Assembly: GCA_963820395.1 (NCBI GenBank)
Contig: CAWGAE010000029.1
Location: forward strand, 62,001-126,000
Direction: 5' to 3'
Source: DATFVJ01 sp963820395
Lineage (GTDB): Bacteria; Actinomycetota; Actinomycetes; Streptosporangiales; Streptosporangiaceae
DNA length: 64,000 nucleotides
Positions 34,257 through 43,430 of this stretch are shown here, piece by piece; within the stretch, counting starts at the first letter, position 1; every line of letters begins with the position of its first letter. Below the pieces are notes generated by a model. The model was not told where the DNA came from, searched no databases, and was given only the letters and a program-made list of their open reading frames with translations. The position numbers and the translations under genes are program-made.

Positions 34257-35432
34257 ATGCACCACCGGCGGACGAACGTGACATACGCACGCCGGGCATT
34301 ACGCACGGCCGTGGCCGCTGCCGTCACTATGGTCATGGCCACGGGGATGACGCCAGCGAATGCCGGTGAGGCAGTGGCCGTCCCCGCTGCCGACCAGCCG
34401 GTGTCGTTTGTGGCCGACGGCACGACTGCCTACGGCACGCTGCACATTCCCCGCCACCTCGCGGGCCAGCACCTGCCCGCCGCGCTCCTGCTGCCTGGCA
34501 GCGGGCAGACCAACCGCAACGGTGACGTGCCACCGACATACACGCTGCACACGCTCGCCCTCATCGCAGGAGTCCTCGGCGACGACGGGATCATGAGCCT
34601 GCGGTTCGACAAGTACTTCACCGGCCAGACCGGCGGGGGCACCTACGCGAAGGATCCGGGCCGGATCGACATCCAGGCGTACATCCGGCAGGCCGCCGCG
34701 GCGTACGCGTTGCTCGCGGCCCGGCCAGAAGCCGATCAGCACAAGCTACTGATCGTGGGCCACAGCGAGGGCGGCCTGACCGAAATGATGGTCGATGAGA
34801 CCGTGCGACCGCACCCCGCAGGCCTCGCCATGCTCGAACCGCAGGACCTGCGCATCCTCGACCTCATCCGGATCCAGCTCGACGAGGCACTTGACAGTGC
34901 TGCCGCAAGTGGGCAGATCACGAAGGCCACCGCGGAACACAACAAGATCCTCATCACCCGCGTGATCGGCGCGTTCCGCGCACGCCAGCGGGTCGACACC
35001 ACCGGAATGCTGCCGAGCGTTGCGGCCGTGTTCACGAAAGTGTTTTTCAGTCCAGCCAACGCCCGTTACGCGCGCAGCGACGATGCGATCTATCCACCCG
35101 CCGTAGCTGCACGCTTGCCTGCGCACACCCGGGTACTGGTGACCTGCGGCACCGCTGACACCAATGTGCCCTGTTCCACGCTGCCGCCGCTGCTTGCCGG
35201 TCTCACCCGCGCGCACGCCACGGGTCCCCTGCGGCGCCTGCTCCGCGGCATCGATCACTACCTGCACACAGCAGGCACGCCCATCAACACGCCAGTGCTC
35301 GCTCCCGCCGTAACAGCGGCGCTACGTGACTTTCTCGCCCCGTGGGCCCGGCCGCGAACACCCGCTGAAAGGGGGTGGTCAACAAGGGGTCATTCATGGT
35401 CACGCACGGAACCGCCGCCTATCAGCACCTGA
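34257..35432 (+). CDS. Secreted alpha/beta hydrolase
   Basis: 391 residues. Signal peptide up to about residue 36 (LRTAVAAAVTMVMATGMTPA, NAG). The hydrolase fold has oxyanion strand PAALLLPGSGQTNRNGD, nucleophile elbow LLIVGHSEGG with the catalytic Ser, and a candidate His in LLRGIDHYLHTAG. VLVTCGTADTNVPC holds the usual Asp position. Substrate unknown, probably an ester. The last ~25 residues (after LAPWARPRTP) look atypical and may be read-through past an earlier end. The nearest ribosome site is GAAGGG. Confidence 0.85.
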   Translation: MHHRRTNVTYARRALRTAVAAAVTMVMATGMTPANAGEAVAVPAADQPVSFVADGTTAYGTLHIPRHLAGQHLPAALLLPGSGQTNRNGDVPPTYTLHTLALIAGVLGDDGIMSLRFDKYFTGQTGGGTYAKDPGRIDIQAYIRQAAAAYALLAARPEADQHKLLIVGHSEGGLTEMMVDETVRPHPAGLAMLEPQDLRILDLIRIQLDEALDSAAASGQITKATAEHNKILITRVIGAFRARQRVDTTGMLPSVAAVFTKVFFSPANARYARSDDAIYPPAVAARLPAHTRVLVTCGTADTNVPCSTLPPLLAGLTRAHATGPLRRLLRGIDHYLHTAGTPINTPVLAPAVTAALRDFLAPWARPRTPAERGWSTRGHSWSRTEPPPIST

Positions 35433-35789
35433 AGGCAGGAGCAGCCCGTGCAGGAATCTGAGAAAATGATCTTGTACAGCTGATCGGGGTGGGGTGCCAC
35501 GACGGGTCGCCCGACGGCACGGCCGATCCCGTTGATCTTCCTCGGTGAGATAACTCCAGCGCTTGCGCGGTCCAGTCGCCGCCGTGCTCGTCGATGGTGT
35601 CGAGCAGGTCCGCAGCACCCGAGGTGGCGAGGCCAGGCCACGTGCCGACACAACGCGTTGGCCGGCAGGGCAGGTACGAGGCCAAACCACATGAGGCCAA
35701 ACCACCCAACGCTGGCAAGCGTCACCGCGCCGAGGTGCTCACCCGGCCCGAAGCCGACGCGCTCATTGCGTCTGCCCGGCACGCGGCCC

Positions 35790-37425
35790 TCAGTCGTGGC
35801 TCTCGTGGTCCACCTTGTACTCGCCCTTGGCGTAACCCTCGCGCAGGCGCGTCTTGGCGAACTTGCCGACGCTGGTCTTGGGCACCTCGGCGATGAACGA
35901 CCAGCGCTCGGGCAGCTGCCAGCGGGCACCTGCGATGCGAGGAACTCACGTAGCTCGGCAGGTCCCGCGGACGCGCCCTGGTGCAGCACGACGGCCGCGA
36001 ACGGGCGCTCGCCCCACTTGTCGTCGGGCACGCCGATGACCGCCGCCTCGACCACGGCCGGATGGGCCATCAGCGTGTTCTCCAGCTCGACAGACGAGAT
36101 CCATTCACCGCCCGACTTGATCACATCCTTGGCCCGGTCGGTGAGCGTGATATAGCCGAGCCGGTCGATCGTGCCGACATCACCGGTCCGCAGCCACCCG
36201 TCGTCGAACTTGTCCGGGTCCTCGTCGCCGTAGTAGGAACCGGTGACCCACGGGCCGCGAACCTCAATTTCGCCGACAGTCGAGCCATCGTGCGGGAGCA
36301 CCTGCCCGTCATCGCCGACCAGCCGCCCCTCTACCAGCGATATCAGCCTGCCCTGCGAGTCGCGGTACCGCCACGCCTCCGCTCCGTGGTCCCCGGCGGC
36401 GGGTGCGCCACGCTTCCCAATGGCGAGGTCTCCGTCATTCCCCAGCCATGGACGATCCGCACCCCGAACTCGGTCTCGAACGCCTCCATCAGCGCGTGCG
36501 GCACCGCGGAGCCGCCGCATGGCACCATCCGCAGCGACGACAGGTCACCGCCGTTGGCCCGGACGTAGCGCAGCAGTTCATTCCAGATCGTGGGGACCGC
36601 ACCGGCCAATGTCGGCCGTTCGCTGGCGATCAGCCGGGCCAGCGGCTCAGGCTGCAGGAACCGGTCCGGCATGATCAGGTCCGCGCCCGCCATGACGGCC
36701 GCATACGCCAGGCCCCACGCGTTGGCGTGGAACATCGGCACCACCGGCAGCACCCGGTCCTCGGCCGACACGCCGAAGGCGTTCCCGGTGCAAATGGCCA
36801 TGGCGTGCAGGTAAACCGACCGGTGGCTGTACACCACGCCCTTCGGATTACCTGTCGTGCCGCTGGTGTAGCACATCGCCGCCGCGTCCGGCTCATCCAG
36901 ATCGGGCCAGCCGAACGACTCGGGTTCCGCCGCCAGCAGGTCCTCGTACACGTGCACAGGGCGGCCCGCTCCGGCGAGTTGCTCCGCAGCCGCTGCAGCC
37001 GCCGCGCTTGATGGATCGGTCACGATCACATGACGAACCGTTTCCATCGCCGGCAGCACCGCCGCGAGCGCAGCCGCCTGCGACGCATCAGCGATGATCA
37101 CATCGTCGGCAGCGTGGTTGGCGATGAAGGCCAGCTGATCCGCCGCCAGCCGGATGTTCAGCGTGTGCAGCACGGCGCCCATCGACGGCACGGCGAGGTA
37201 GGCCTCCAGGTGCTCCCCGTTATTCCACATGAACGTCGCGACCCGCTGGTCACCATCCACGCCCAGCCGGCGCAGCGCATTGGCGAGCTGCGCCGCCCGG
37301 CGGCCGGCCTCCCCGTACGAGCGGCTGCGCGAGCTCTCCGCCGTACAGGTCGTCACCGAGGAGTCGGCGAAAATCGTTGTCCCGAACCGCATGATCGCGG
37401 AAACGGTCAGCGGATAATCCATCAT
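35790..37425 (-). pseudogene. Long-chain fatty-acid-CoA ligase (AMP-binding), two frameshifts
   Basis: From ATG 37425 the protein has the adenylation signatures YTSGTTGNPKGVVYSHRSVY, VPMFHANAWGLAYA and VHGWGMTETSPLGSVA. Near 36400 the frame changes and continues WRYRDSQGRLISLVEG, DGWLRTGDVGTIDRLGYI and DRAKDVIKSGGEWISSVELE. Near 35945 it changes again to give the last part with the catalytic-lysine region (KTSVGKFAKTRLREGYAKGE in corrected form) and the stop at 35790. Corrected length is about 545 residues, full for this family. It would activate fatty or aromatic acids as acyl-CoA. Two lesions in one otherwise conserved gene suggest indel errors or early decay. Confidence 0.8.
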
Positions 37426-37643
37426 CGTGCTGCGCACCGCACACCTCCGGACAGAAAGTACACAAACCGGCCTTCCGGGCAGGATCTCACGCGGCGGACG
37501 GCACGTCATTCCGGCAGCGCAGGAAATGCTCGTCTCACACTGCCTTCCCGGCCGGCGCGCCAACGCCGGTCATTGCTTGAGAACCCGCCGATGGTCTTCT
37601 CCCGGCGAAGCCGGGAGGCTGGCGGACTAACGCTGGCCGGCTG

Positions 37644-38234
37644 CTACCCATACCGGAAGCCGTCGAGAAAACGGCGGAAGACGCCACCCTCACGGGGCAG
37701 GGGCGGGGCGGGCGGCGGCGCGACTGGACGTTGCCGGGCGACCGGCTGCCTGTAGTCGGTCCGCGCGATGGCGTCGATGACCTGCTCGTCGTCAAAGTCT
37801 TCGGATCCTTCGATCTCGGGCACGTAACCGACGAGCATTCCGTCCTCCATCACCTGGGCCTCAAGGCCAGCCGCGCCGTCGGTGTCCCACTCCGCTTCGC
37901 GGCCGTCGTGCAGCGACACGCGCACCCCGAACTGATCCACGCCGACCTTCGCCAGGTGGCCGTCGATGCCGCGGTCGCGCAGCGCATCGACAACCCGCCG
38001 GGCCCGATTCTCATCCATCCTCGTAAAGCTAGCGCCGAATGGGCCGGGACGGGCGCTGGACGGCGGTGCCCATTTCCGGGCTGCCGCCCACTCCAGCGAC
38101 GTGACCACGCCGCTCCACACCCGGCGGACCTCCGCATAGCCCGGCTCGGCCGGTTCGATGACCGGCCCGGCGAACTCCGCGCGAAAAGCCTCCACCGCCT
38201 GGACCGAAATCTCGCTCGCCACGGTCTGAGTCAT
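37644..38234 (-). CDS. Hypothetical acidic protein fused behind an FAD-oxidoreductase stub
   Basis: The continuous frame from ATG 38234 starts with about 50 residues that match the beginning of FAD-binding oxidoreductases (FRAEFAGPVIEPAEPGYAEV, RRVWSG). It then changes abruptly to a different protein beginning at an internal ATG (38018): MDENRARRVVDALRDRGIDG, VSLHDGREAEWDTDGAAG, VMEDGMLVGYVPEIEG, ending in a proline-rich stretch and FRRFLDGFRYG. The second part (124 residues) is probably the real gene; the first is a fossil joined in frame by deletion. Function unknown. Confidence 0.6.
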   Translation of the reverse strand: MTQTVASEISVQAVEAFRAEFAGPVIEPAEPGYAEVRRVWSGVVTSLEWAAARKWAPPSSARPGPFGASFTRMDENRARRVVDALRDRGIDGHLAKVGVDQFGVRVSLHDGREAEWDTDGAAGLEAQVMEDGMLVGYVPEIEGSEDFDDEQVIDAIARTDYRQPVARQRPVAPPPAPPLPREGGVFRRFLDGFRYG

Positions 38235-38312
38235 GGCTGTCCTCCTTCTCATCTATACGGAAAGGATCGCCGTCGTGGCGCCGGGCAATATCCGTACTGG
38301 GTACGGACCGCG

Positions 38313-38905
38313 CTACGGAGTTTTGGACACCCGGTCCGGTCCGGTCCGGTCGATCCCGGCGAGGCGGAGAAGATCGTGTTTGCTGGCGACGCCGAGCTTC
38401 CCGCAGGCGTGAGCCAGGTGCGTCTCGACCGAACGGGTGCCGATGAAGAGCTGCCTGCCGGTCTCGGCTGCGGTGTGGCCGCGTGCCGACAACCGGGCGA
38501 CGTCCAGCTCCTGCGGCGTCAGGCTGCGGAGGCTGGCCGCTGCGCTGCCCCTGACCCGCCGCCCGCGGTGACCGAGGGCAGCCAGCCTGTCGTGCGACCG
38601 GGTTCAGGCGGACGACGGCACCGCACGCGGCGTACCCGTCCGCCGCCCGGCTGACCGCCTCCGCCCTGACGCCGCGGGGCTCGATCGTGGCAATGCCGAG
38701 GACCTCGGCCGCCATCGCGCCGTAGAGCCGAAAGCCGAGCCGATCCAGGACCGGGGGCGGCGCGGTGCGGCGGCGTCGGCCGGGACTCGCGTGGCAACCA
38801 GGGTACGGGCCCGCGCGAGCACGGCCAGCGGTCCGACCAGCTCCCCCTCGACCGTTCTCAAAATTGCCGCCAGTGAGCACAAGAACCTTCACCGGGTGAT
38901 GCGCC
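38313..38905 (-). pseudogene. LuxR-type regulator remnant
   Basis: The C-terminal helix-turn-helix is spread over shifted frames: LTPQELDVARLSARGHTAAE, LFIGTRSVETHLAHACGKLG, VASKHDLLRLAG, then a stop at 38313. Upstream pieces (LYGAMAAEVLGIATIE, AAACGAVVRLNP-like) look like the TPR region of large LuxR (LAL) regulators or the end of an AAA-LuxR protein. Several frame changes and no start; not functional as it stands. Confidence 0.6.
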
Positions 38906-39025
38906 GCGACCCGTCCTCGCAGGAGACTGGGGGAAAGACGGCCCGTGTCGGTCACGATCAACGCATCTTTGCCTGGCGGGGCGCCTTTTGGAGACCAGTC
39001 GGCACATCGGACGAGGGGACAACAC

Positions 39026-39574
39026 ATGGCGATAGGACCGGTACAGCTTCTGGTGCTGGGGTTCAACCATCCCAACTTCCACGGTGAGGTGATCGCAGAA
39101 CTCGAACGCCTGCGGGAAAGCGATACGGTGCGGGTAATCGACTCGCTGGTCGTCTACAAGGACGCGGACGGCGAGCTGGAGGTCGAGCACCTCAGCAACC
39201 TGTCCGAGCAGGAGGCCATCGAACTCGGCAGCAAGATCGGCGCGCTGATCGGCCTGGGTATCGCGGGCGAAGAGGGGATGGAGGCCGGCGCGGCCCAGGG
39301 CGCGCAGGAGGCCGCGGAAGAGGGCATCGATCTGCTCGGCGGGGTTGATGAGTGGGATGTGCTCGAAGACATCCCGAACGACTCCGCGGCGGCGCTGATC
39401 CTGCTCGAGCACCACTGGGCGGTGCCGCTTCGCGACGCGATCGCGCGGGCGGGCGGGTTCCGCCTCGGCGACGGGTTCATCAGCCCGCTCGACCTCGTCG
39501 AGATCGGGCTGATGTCGGCCGAAGAAGCGAAGGAACTGCACGAGATGGAGACGGCCGCGGCCGCCAAGTCATGA
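39026..39574 (+). CDS. DUF6325/DUF1269-like membrane-associated protein
   Basis: 182 residues from ATG 39026 (GAGGGGAC upstream). Opening GPVQLLVLGFNHPNFHGEVI, then ELERLRESDTVRVIDSLVVY and EVEHLSNLSEQEAIELGSKI. A Gly/Ala-rich segment (IGALIGLGIAGEEGMEAGAA) follows, then an acidic region, and a repeat of the alpha/beta module (SAAALILLEHHWAVPLRDAI). DUF6325 proteins are common in Actinomycetota beside small SHOCT proteins; function unknown. A short Arg-rich peptide follows directly. Confidence 0.88.
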   Translation: MAIGPVQLLVLGFNHPNFHGEVIAELERLRESDTVRVIDSLVVYKDADGELEVEHLSNLSEQEAIELGSKIGALIGLGIAGEEGMEAGAAQGAQEAAEEGIDLLGGVDEWDVLEDIPNDSAAALILLEHHWAVPLRDAIARAGGFRLGDGFISPLDLVEIGLMSAEEAKELHEMETAAAAKS

Positions 39575-39599
39575 CGTTTCGCCACAACGAACTGGAGGC

Positions 39600-39674
39600 A
39601 TGAAGATGATCGGATCACGCAGGGTCGCACGGCGTACCTCACGGCGCACCGCGCGGCGCGTATCCCGCAGGTAG
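39600..39674 (+). CDS. 24-residue arginine-rich peptide after the DUF6325 gene
   Basis: ATG 39600 follows CTGGAGG by two bases. Half of its 24 residues are Arg (RRVARRTSRRTARRVSRR). In related genomes the position after DUF6325 often holds a SHOCT-type protein with a basic start, so this may be the N terminus of one cut short by a stop, with the remainder (39675-39830) degraded. Confidence 0.4.
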   Translation: MKMIGSRRVARRTSRRTARRVSRR

Positions 39675-39841
39675 GGCTCAGGACCAGCCGCACGCGGCGG
39701 CGCCTCCTGCTCAGTCGGCATGCCCGGCCTGAACCTGCAGGAGGTGTCGCTCGTCGGCGCGATCCGGCGCCTGCCGGCGCCGCGCTGGCCCAGCCGGCGC
39801 CGACGATCCGGGTCTTTGCCATGGTGACCTAGGCTGGGCAA

Positions 39842-40476
39842 ATGGACCATATCGTGCTCCTCGCCGGGGTTGCGGCCCTGCTCATGATCGCGACGGTAGG
39901 CACGGCCGCCTGGTGGATGGCACGCGCCGCGCGGCGGCTGTCGCGCCGCCTGCTGGGGCCGGGCATCGCCGCTGTCCGCAACCGGGATGCGGTTGCCGCT
40001 CGCCGCCGGATCGCCGGGGTCGCAACCGGCCGATCGGGAGTCCAGGCGCACGAGCTGGGGCTGCGGGCGGCGGCGGCCCGGCCGCGGGCGAACCCCGCCT
40101 GGTGGTCGGCCCAGCACGAGCGGCGCTCGCTCCGGCGGTCGGTCGCGGCCGCTGAGCGAACGGTCGCGGCCGCGGCGGCCGCTGACGCACCTGTCGGCGA
40201 ACTGCCCGGGCTGTGCGGCGAACTGCGACGCGTGCACGGCGATGTCGACCGCCAGCTAATGCTGGCCGCGTTGCACGGCGAGCCACCTGGCGGGCAGGCA
40301 CTGCGCAAGCCGCCAAGGCGCGGGCCAGTGCGCGGCAGATCCGGTCAATGGCCGCGCGCGTCCATGCCGAGACCAGCATGCCGACGGCGGACGAGCTAGC
40401 CGCACGGGTGGACAGCGAGGCGGTGGCGCTCACGGCCGGGCTTTCCAGCTTGCGCGAAACACGCACCGCCCGCTGA
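39842..40476 (+). pseudogene. Single-pass membrane protein, frameshifted near the end
   Basis: ATG 39842 opens with one helix (IVLLAGVAALLMIATVGTAA) followed by a basic, Ala/Arg-rich cytoplasmic domain (LPGLCGELRRVHGDVDRQLM). About 40300 the coding quality moves to the next frame, which ends KARASARQIRSMAARVHAE, VALTAGLSSLRETRTAR and a stop at 40474-40476. Corrected length is about 210 residues. The helices suggest a coiled-coil membrane protein; no family recognised. Confidence 0.55.
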
Positions 40477-40499
40477 CGGAGCAACCGGCTCCTTCCCCG

Positions 40500-41100
40500 G
40501 CGAACCTATCCCGGGACCTCAGCGCGGTGGTCTATTGGCGGGTGTCTATCGGCGGGTCGGGCGCCGCATCTGCACGCTCGTCGCAAGTCGGCGGCGAGGC
40601 GCCCGGGAGCCAGTCACCGCCGCGGTCACCGCTCGGTGTGCCACGCGGCGGCCGTTCCGGATCGGCCGTGGCGCCCATGATCCCTGAGCTGTTAACTTTC
40701 CCGGTCCATTGCGGGTGGTTTTACGGTTGCGATCGAGCTGGGCGGGAGCCGAGGGTCGGTCTCGCGACACTGCGGATCATCGAGGCGAACCTTGGCCTCG
40801 GCTGTCTGGGTGAACGGGGGATCGAGATCGTGAGCTTGTCACCCGGCGTGGCCCCGCTGCTGACCGGGTATGCCCTGCTGATGGCCCGGTGCGGCGCCAG
40901 CTAGGCGACATGAACGGAGCGGGCCGCCCGGCTCGACGAGGCGAAGCGCGGCTATTTCGCCGGTGCTCCTCGCACCGTCGACGCGATATGAGCGGCCCGT
41001 GCTGGACGCGCGTGGTGCCGGCCGGGTGCGATTCCCCTGGGTGAAATGTGCTCAGGGGGAGGCTGGATCCGGCTTTGGCATGCTTCGGTCGGAGGGATCG
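40500..41100. other. 600 bases without a supportable gene
   Basis: A + frame near 40700-40900 (RIIEANLGLGCLGERGIEIV) is open but has no recognisable match, ribosome site or steady codon bias. It leads up to the DUF6325 fragment and may be duplicated, degraded DNA. Confidence 0.3.
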
Positions 41101-41116
41101 GCACGGGAGAGCGACC

Positions 41117-41380
41117 ATGGGGGCGGCGGGGATGACGATTGGTCCGGTTCAGCTGCTGGTGCTCGGGTTCAAGGACCCTGATGAGCGCGGGCCCGGGCCT
41201 GGCCCTGGTGGGCCCGGTCATCTGGCGTGGCGGTGTGGTGTGCCGGTGAACCCGCGGTGGCTTGACGCCGGGACCCGCAACCATTTCGCGCTGGACCTCG
41301 GGCTGGACCGCGAGGCCCGGCCGCCGCCCTGGCTTCCTTCCGCCGTGACCCCGATCCTGGACGGCACGACGCCGGAGTGA
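41117..41380 (+). pseudogene. Truncated second DUF6325 copy
   Basis: Preceded by GGGAGAGC, it begins MTIGPVQLLVLGFKDPD, almost the same as the start of the intact DUF6325 protein at 39026, then changes to Gly/Pro-rich and unrelated sequence (ERGPGPGPGGPGHLAWRCG). Only the first strand and ribosome region of a paralogue survive. Confidence 0.6.
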
Positions 41381-41447
41381 CCGCCGGACCTGAAGTGACA
41401 CCGCGCCAGACCTGAGGTGACACGCCCGCGACGACCGGAGCTGACCC

Positions 41448-42860
41448 GTGGCTGATGTCGGGGGTGGCGGCGAGCTCGGGGGTGGCGGCGAGCCGACGGC
41501 GGCCGAGGGCCAGGGTCCCGGGCCCGAAGAGCAGGCCGGGCCGGGGGCGCCCCGCACCGAGGCGGCGCGGTCGCGCGCCGGGCGGGAGAATGCGCCGCGG
41601 CACCGGTTGAGCTGGCGGGCTCCGGTCGCGGTGCTGCTGATCGTTGTGGGGTGCATCCTGGCGCCCGTCTCGGTGCTGGCCGTGTGGACGGCGAGCCAGG
41701 TGGCCGACACCAACCGGTACGTGGCCAATGTGGCGCCGCTGATCAACGATCCCGCGATCCAGCGCGCGCTGACCGACAAGATCACCAGCGAGATCGTGAC
41801 CGAGATCGACGTGCCCGCCCTGACCAGCCAGGCGGCCGCCGCGCTCAATCAGCGGGGCCTGCCCCGGGCCGCGTCGCTGCTGCAGGGTTTGTCCGGGTCG
41901 CTGGCCAGCGGGGTCGAGGGCTTCGTGCACGGCCAGATCGCCAAGATCATTACCGGCCCGCGGATGTCAGCGGCGTGGGCGCAGGCGAACCGACTGGCCC
42001 ACCAGCAGATCGTCAAGGCACTGTCCGGCCAGGGCCCGAGCAGCGTCAGCGTGCAGAACGGCCAGGTCACCCTCGACCTGGCGCCGTTGATCACGGTCGC
42101 CAAGCAGGATCTGGTCGCCCGGGGGCTGACGGCGGCGAGCAAGATCCCGGTCGTGCACAAGACGTTCGCGCTGTTCCCGTCGAAGGACCTGGTGAAGGCG
42201 CAGGCCGCCTACCGGCTGATCAACGGCCTGAAGATCGTGTTGCCGATTCTGACGCTGGTCCTGCTCGGGCTGGGCGTCTGGATCGCCCGGGGACACCGGC
42301 GGGCGCTGATCGGCGCGGCGCTCGGGTTTTCCGCGTCCATGCTGGTGCTGGGCGCCGGGCTGCTCATCGGCCGCGGGATTTACCTGAACAGCGTGCCGGC
42401 CGGTGTGCTGCCAGCCGACGCGGCGGCCGCGGCCTTCGACATCCTGGTGCGGTTCATCAGGACAGCGCTGCGCACCCTGCTCGTGGTGGGCCTGGTGGTG
42501 GCGGCGGGCGCGTTCCTGACCGGGCCGTCGGTGACTGCGGTGCGGGTCCGCTCCTGGTTTTCCTCCGGCCTGGGCCGGATCCGCCACAGCGGCGAATCCG
42601 CCGGCCTGCGGACGGGCCCGGTGGGCCGGTGGACCTACGCCCACCGGCGGGCGCTGCGTATCGGCGCGGTGGCGCTGGCCGCAATTGTCTTCGTGTTCTG
42701 GGGCCATCCGACCGCCCTGGTCGTGGTGCTGATCGTCGTCCTGCTGCTGGTGGTACTCGGCCTCATCGAACTGATCGGCAGGCCCCCTGTGCCCAGCGAG
42801 CCCGATCCCCGGCCGGACGAGGACAGCGGAGCGCGGCTAGGCTCGATCCAAGGGAAGTGA
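41448..42860 (+). CDS. Multi-pass membrane protein of unknown function
   Basis: 470 residues from GTG 41448. A ~50-residue Gly/Pro/acidic leader precedes one helix (APVAVLLIVVGCILAPVSVL). A large, probably external, helical domain follows (TNRYVANVAPLINDPAIQRA ... LTAASKIPVVHKTFALFPSK), then a cluster of helices (IVLPILTLVLLGLGVWIARG, LIGAALGFSASMLVLGAGLL, TLLVVGLVVAAGAFLTG, VALAAIVFVFWGHPTALVVV) and a charged tail. The pattern is a widespread actinobacterial membrane protein without assigned role. The following small gene starts six bases after its stop, likely in one transcript. Confidence 0.85.
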   Translation: MADVGGGGELGGGGEPTAAEGQGPGPEEQAGPGAPRTEAARSRAGRENAPRHRLSWRAPVAVLLIVVGCILAPVSVLAVWTASQVADTNRYVANVAPLINDPAIQRALTDKITSEIVTEIDVPALTSQAAAALNQRGLPRAASLLQGLSGSLASGVEGFVHGQIAKIITGPRMSAAWAQANRLAHQQIVKALSGQGPSSVSVQNGQVTLDLAPLITVAKQDLVARGLTAASKIPVVHKTFALFPSKDLVKAQAAYRLINGLKIVLPILTLVLLGLGVWIARGHRRALIGAALGFSASMLVLGAGLLIGRGIYLNSVPAGVLPADAAAAAFDILVRFIRTALRTLLVVGLVVAAGAFLTGPSVTAVRVRSWFSSGLGRIRHSGESAGLRTGPVGRWTYAHRRALRIGAVALAAIVFVFWGHPTALVVVLIVVLLLVVLGLIELIGRPPVPSEPDPRPDEDSGARLGSIQGK

Positions 42861-42866
42861 GACGAA

Positions 42867-43226
42867 ATGAAGGTTGATAGCGGATCCGCGCGGGATGCCC
42901 AGCTGACGCCGGGCGCCGTCACCACGCGCGGCCCGAACGCGCAAGCGCGCCCGCCGGGCCCCGCGAGCCGCCAGAACGTGATGAAGCTCGTGGGACTGGC
43001 CTCGGTGGCGCGTCTTCCGTGGGACCGCCGCTTCCAGGTGCGGGTGATCACGCTCGCGATCGCGCTGGCCGCGGCGGCAAGAATTACGCGGGAAGGCCAG
43101 ACCACCTCGTTCGCCCGCATATCTGCATGGGAAAAGCAGCGGAATCTGCGGGCGCTGTTCAAACCCAAGGCCGCACTCAACGCCTCCGGCACGCCAAAGC
43201 CGGGTAAACAAGGCCGGGTAAACTAG
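42867..43226 (+). CDS. Small basic hypothetical protein
   Basis: 119 residues, ATG six bases after the upstream stop, with GGGAAGTGAG ahead. Third-position G/C is high throughout. Residues 45-75 (LPWDRRFQVRVITLAIALAA) could lie on the membrane; the C terminus is Lys/Pro-rich. No family recognised. Operon position suggests it works with the membrane protein before it. Confidence 0.65.
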   Translation: MKVDSGSARDAQLTPGAVTTRGPNAQARPPGPASRQNVMKLVGLASVARLPWDRRFQVRVITLAIALAAAARITREGQTTSFARISAWEKQRNLRALFKPKAALNASGTPKPGKQGRVN

Positions 43227-43430
43227 GCGCGCCAATGACGCGGGGGGCGAAGCCCCTGCGTAACAGTGGCTTGCGGTCGCGGACCCCGGGAGGGGCCTGG
43301 GGAGATTTACGATCGCCCGGCACACCGGCCGGCCGCCGCAGCACCGGCACGCCCAGCACGACGTTTAACGTCGTCACGGCGCACGGCGGACGTTCAGATG
43401 GCCCGGTTGCCTGAGCCGGTAGCTGGGGCG

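Noticed and set aside
38034..39075. A 348-codon minus frame through the LuxR remnant
   Set aside because: The conserved LuxR residues lie in other frames; the long frame is only partly coding by descent.
41651..42877. A 408-codon open frame inside the membrane-protein gene
   Set aside because: It is the +2 shadow of the 41448-42860 gene: Arg/Gly/Pro-rich, without hydrophobic segments, domain or ribosome site.
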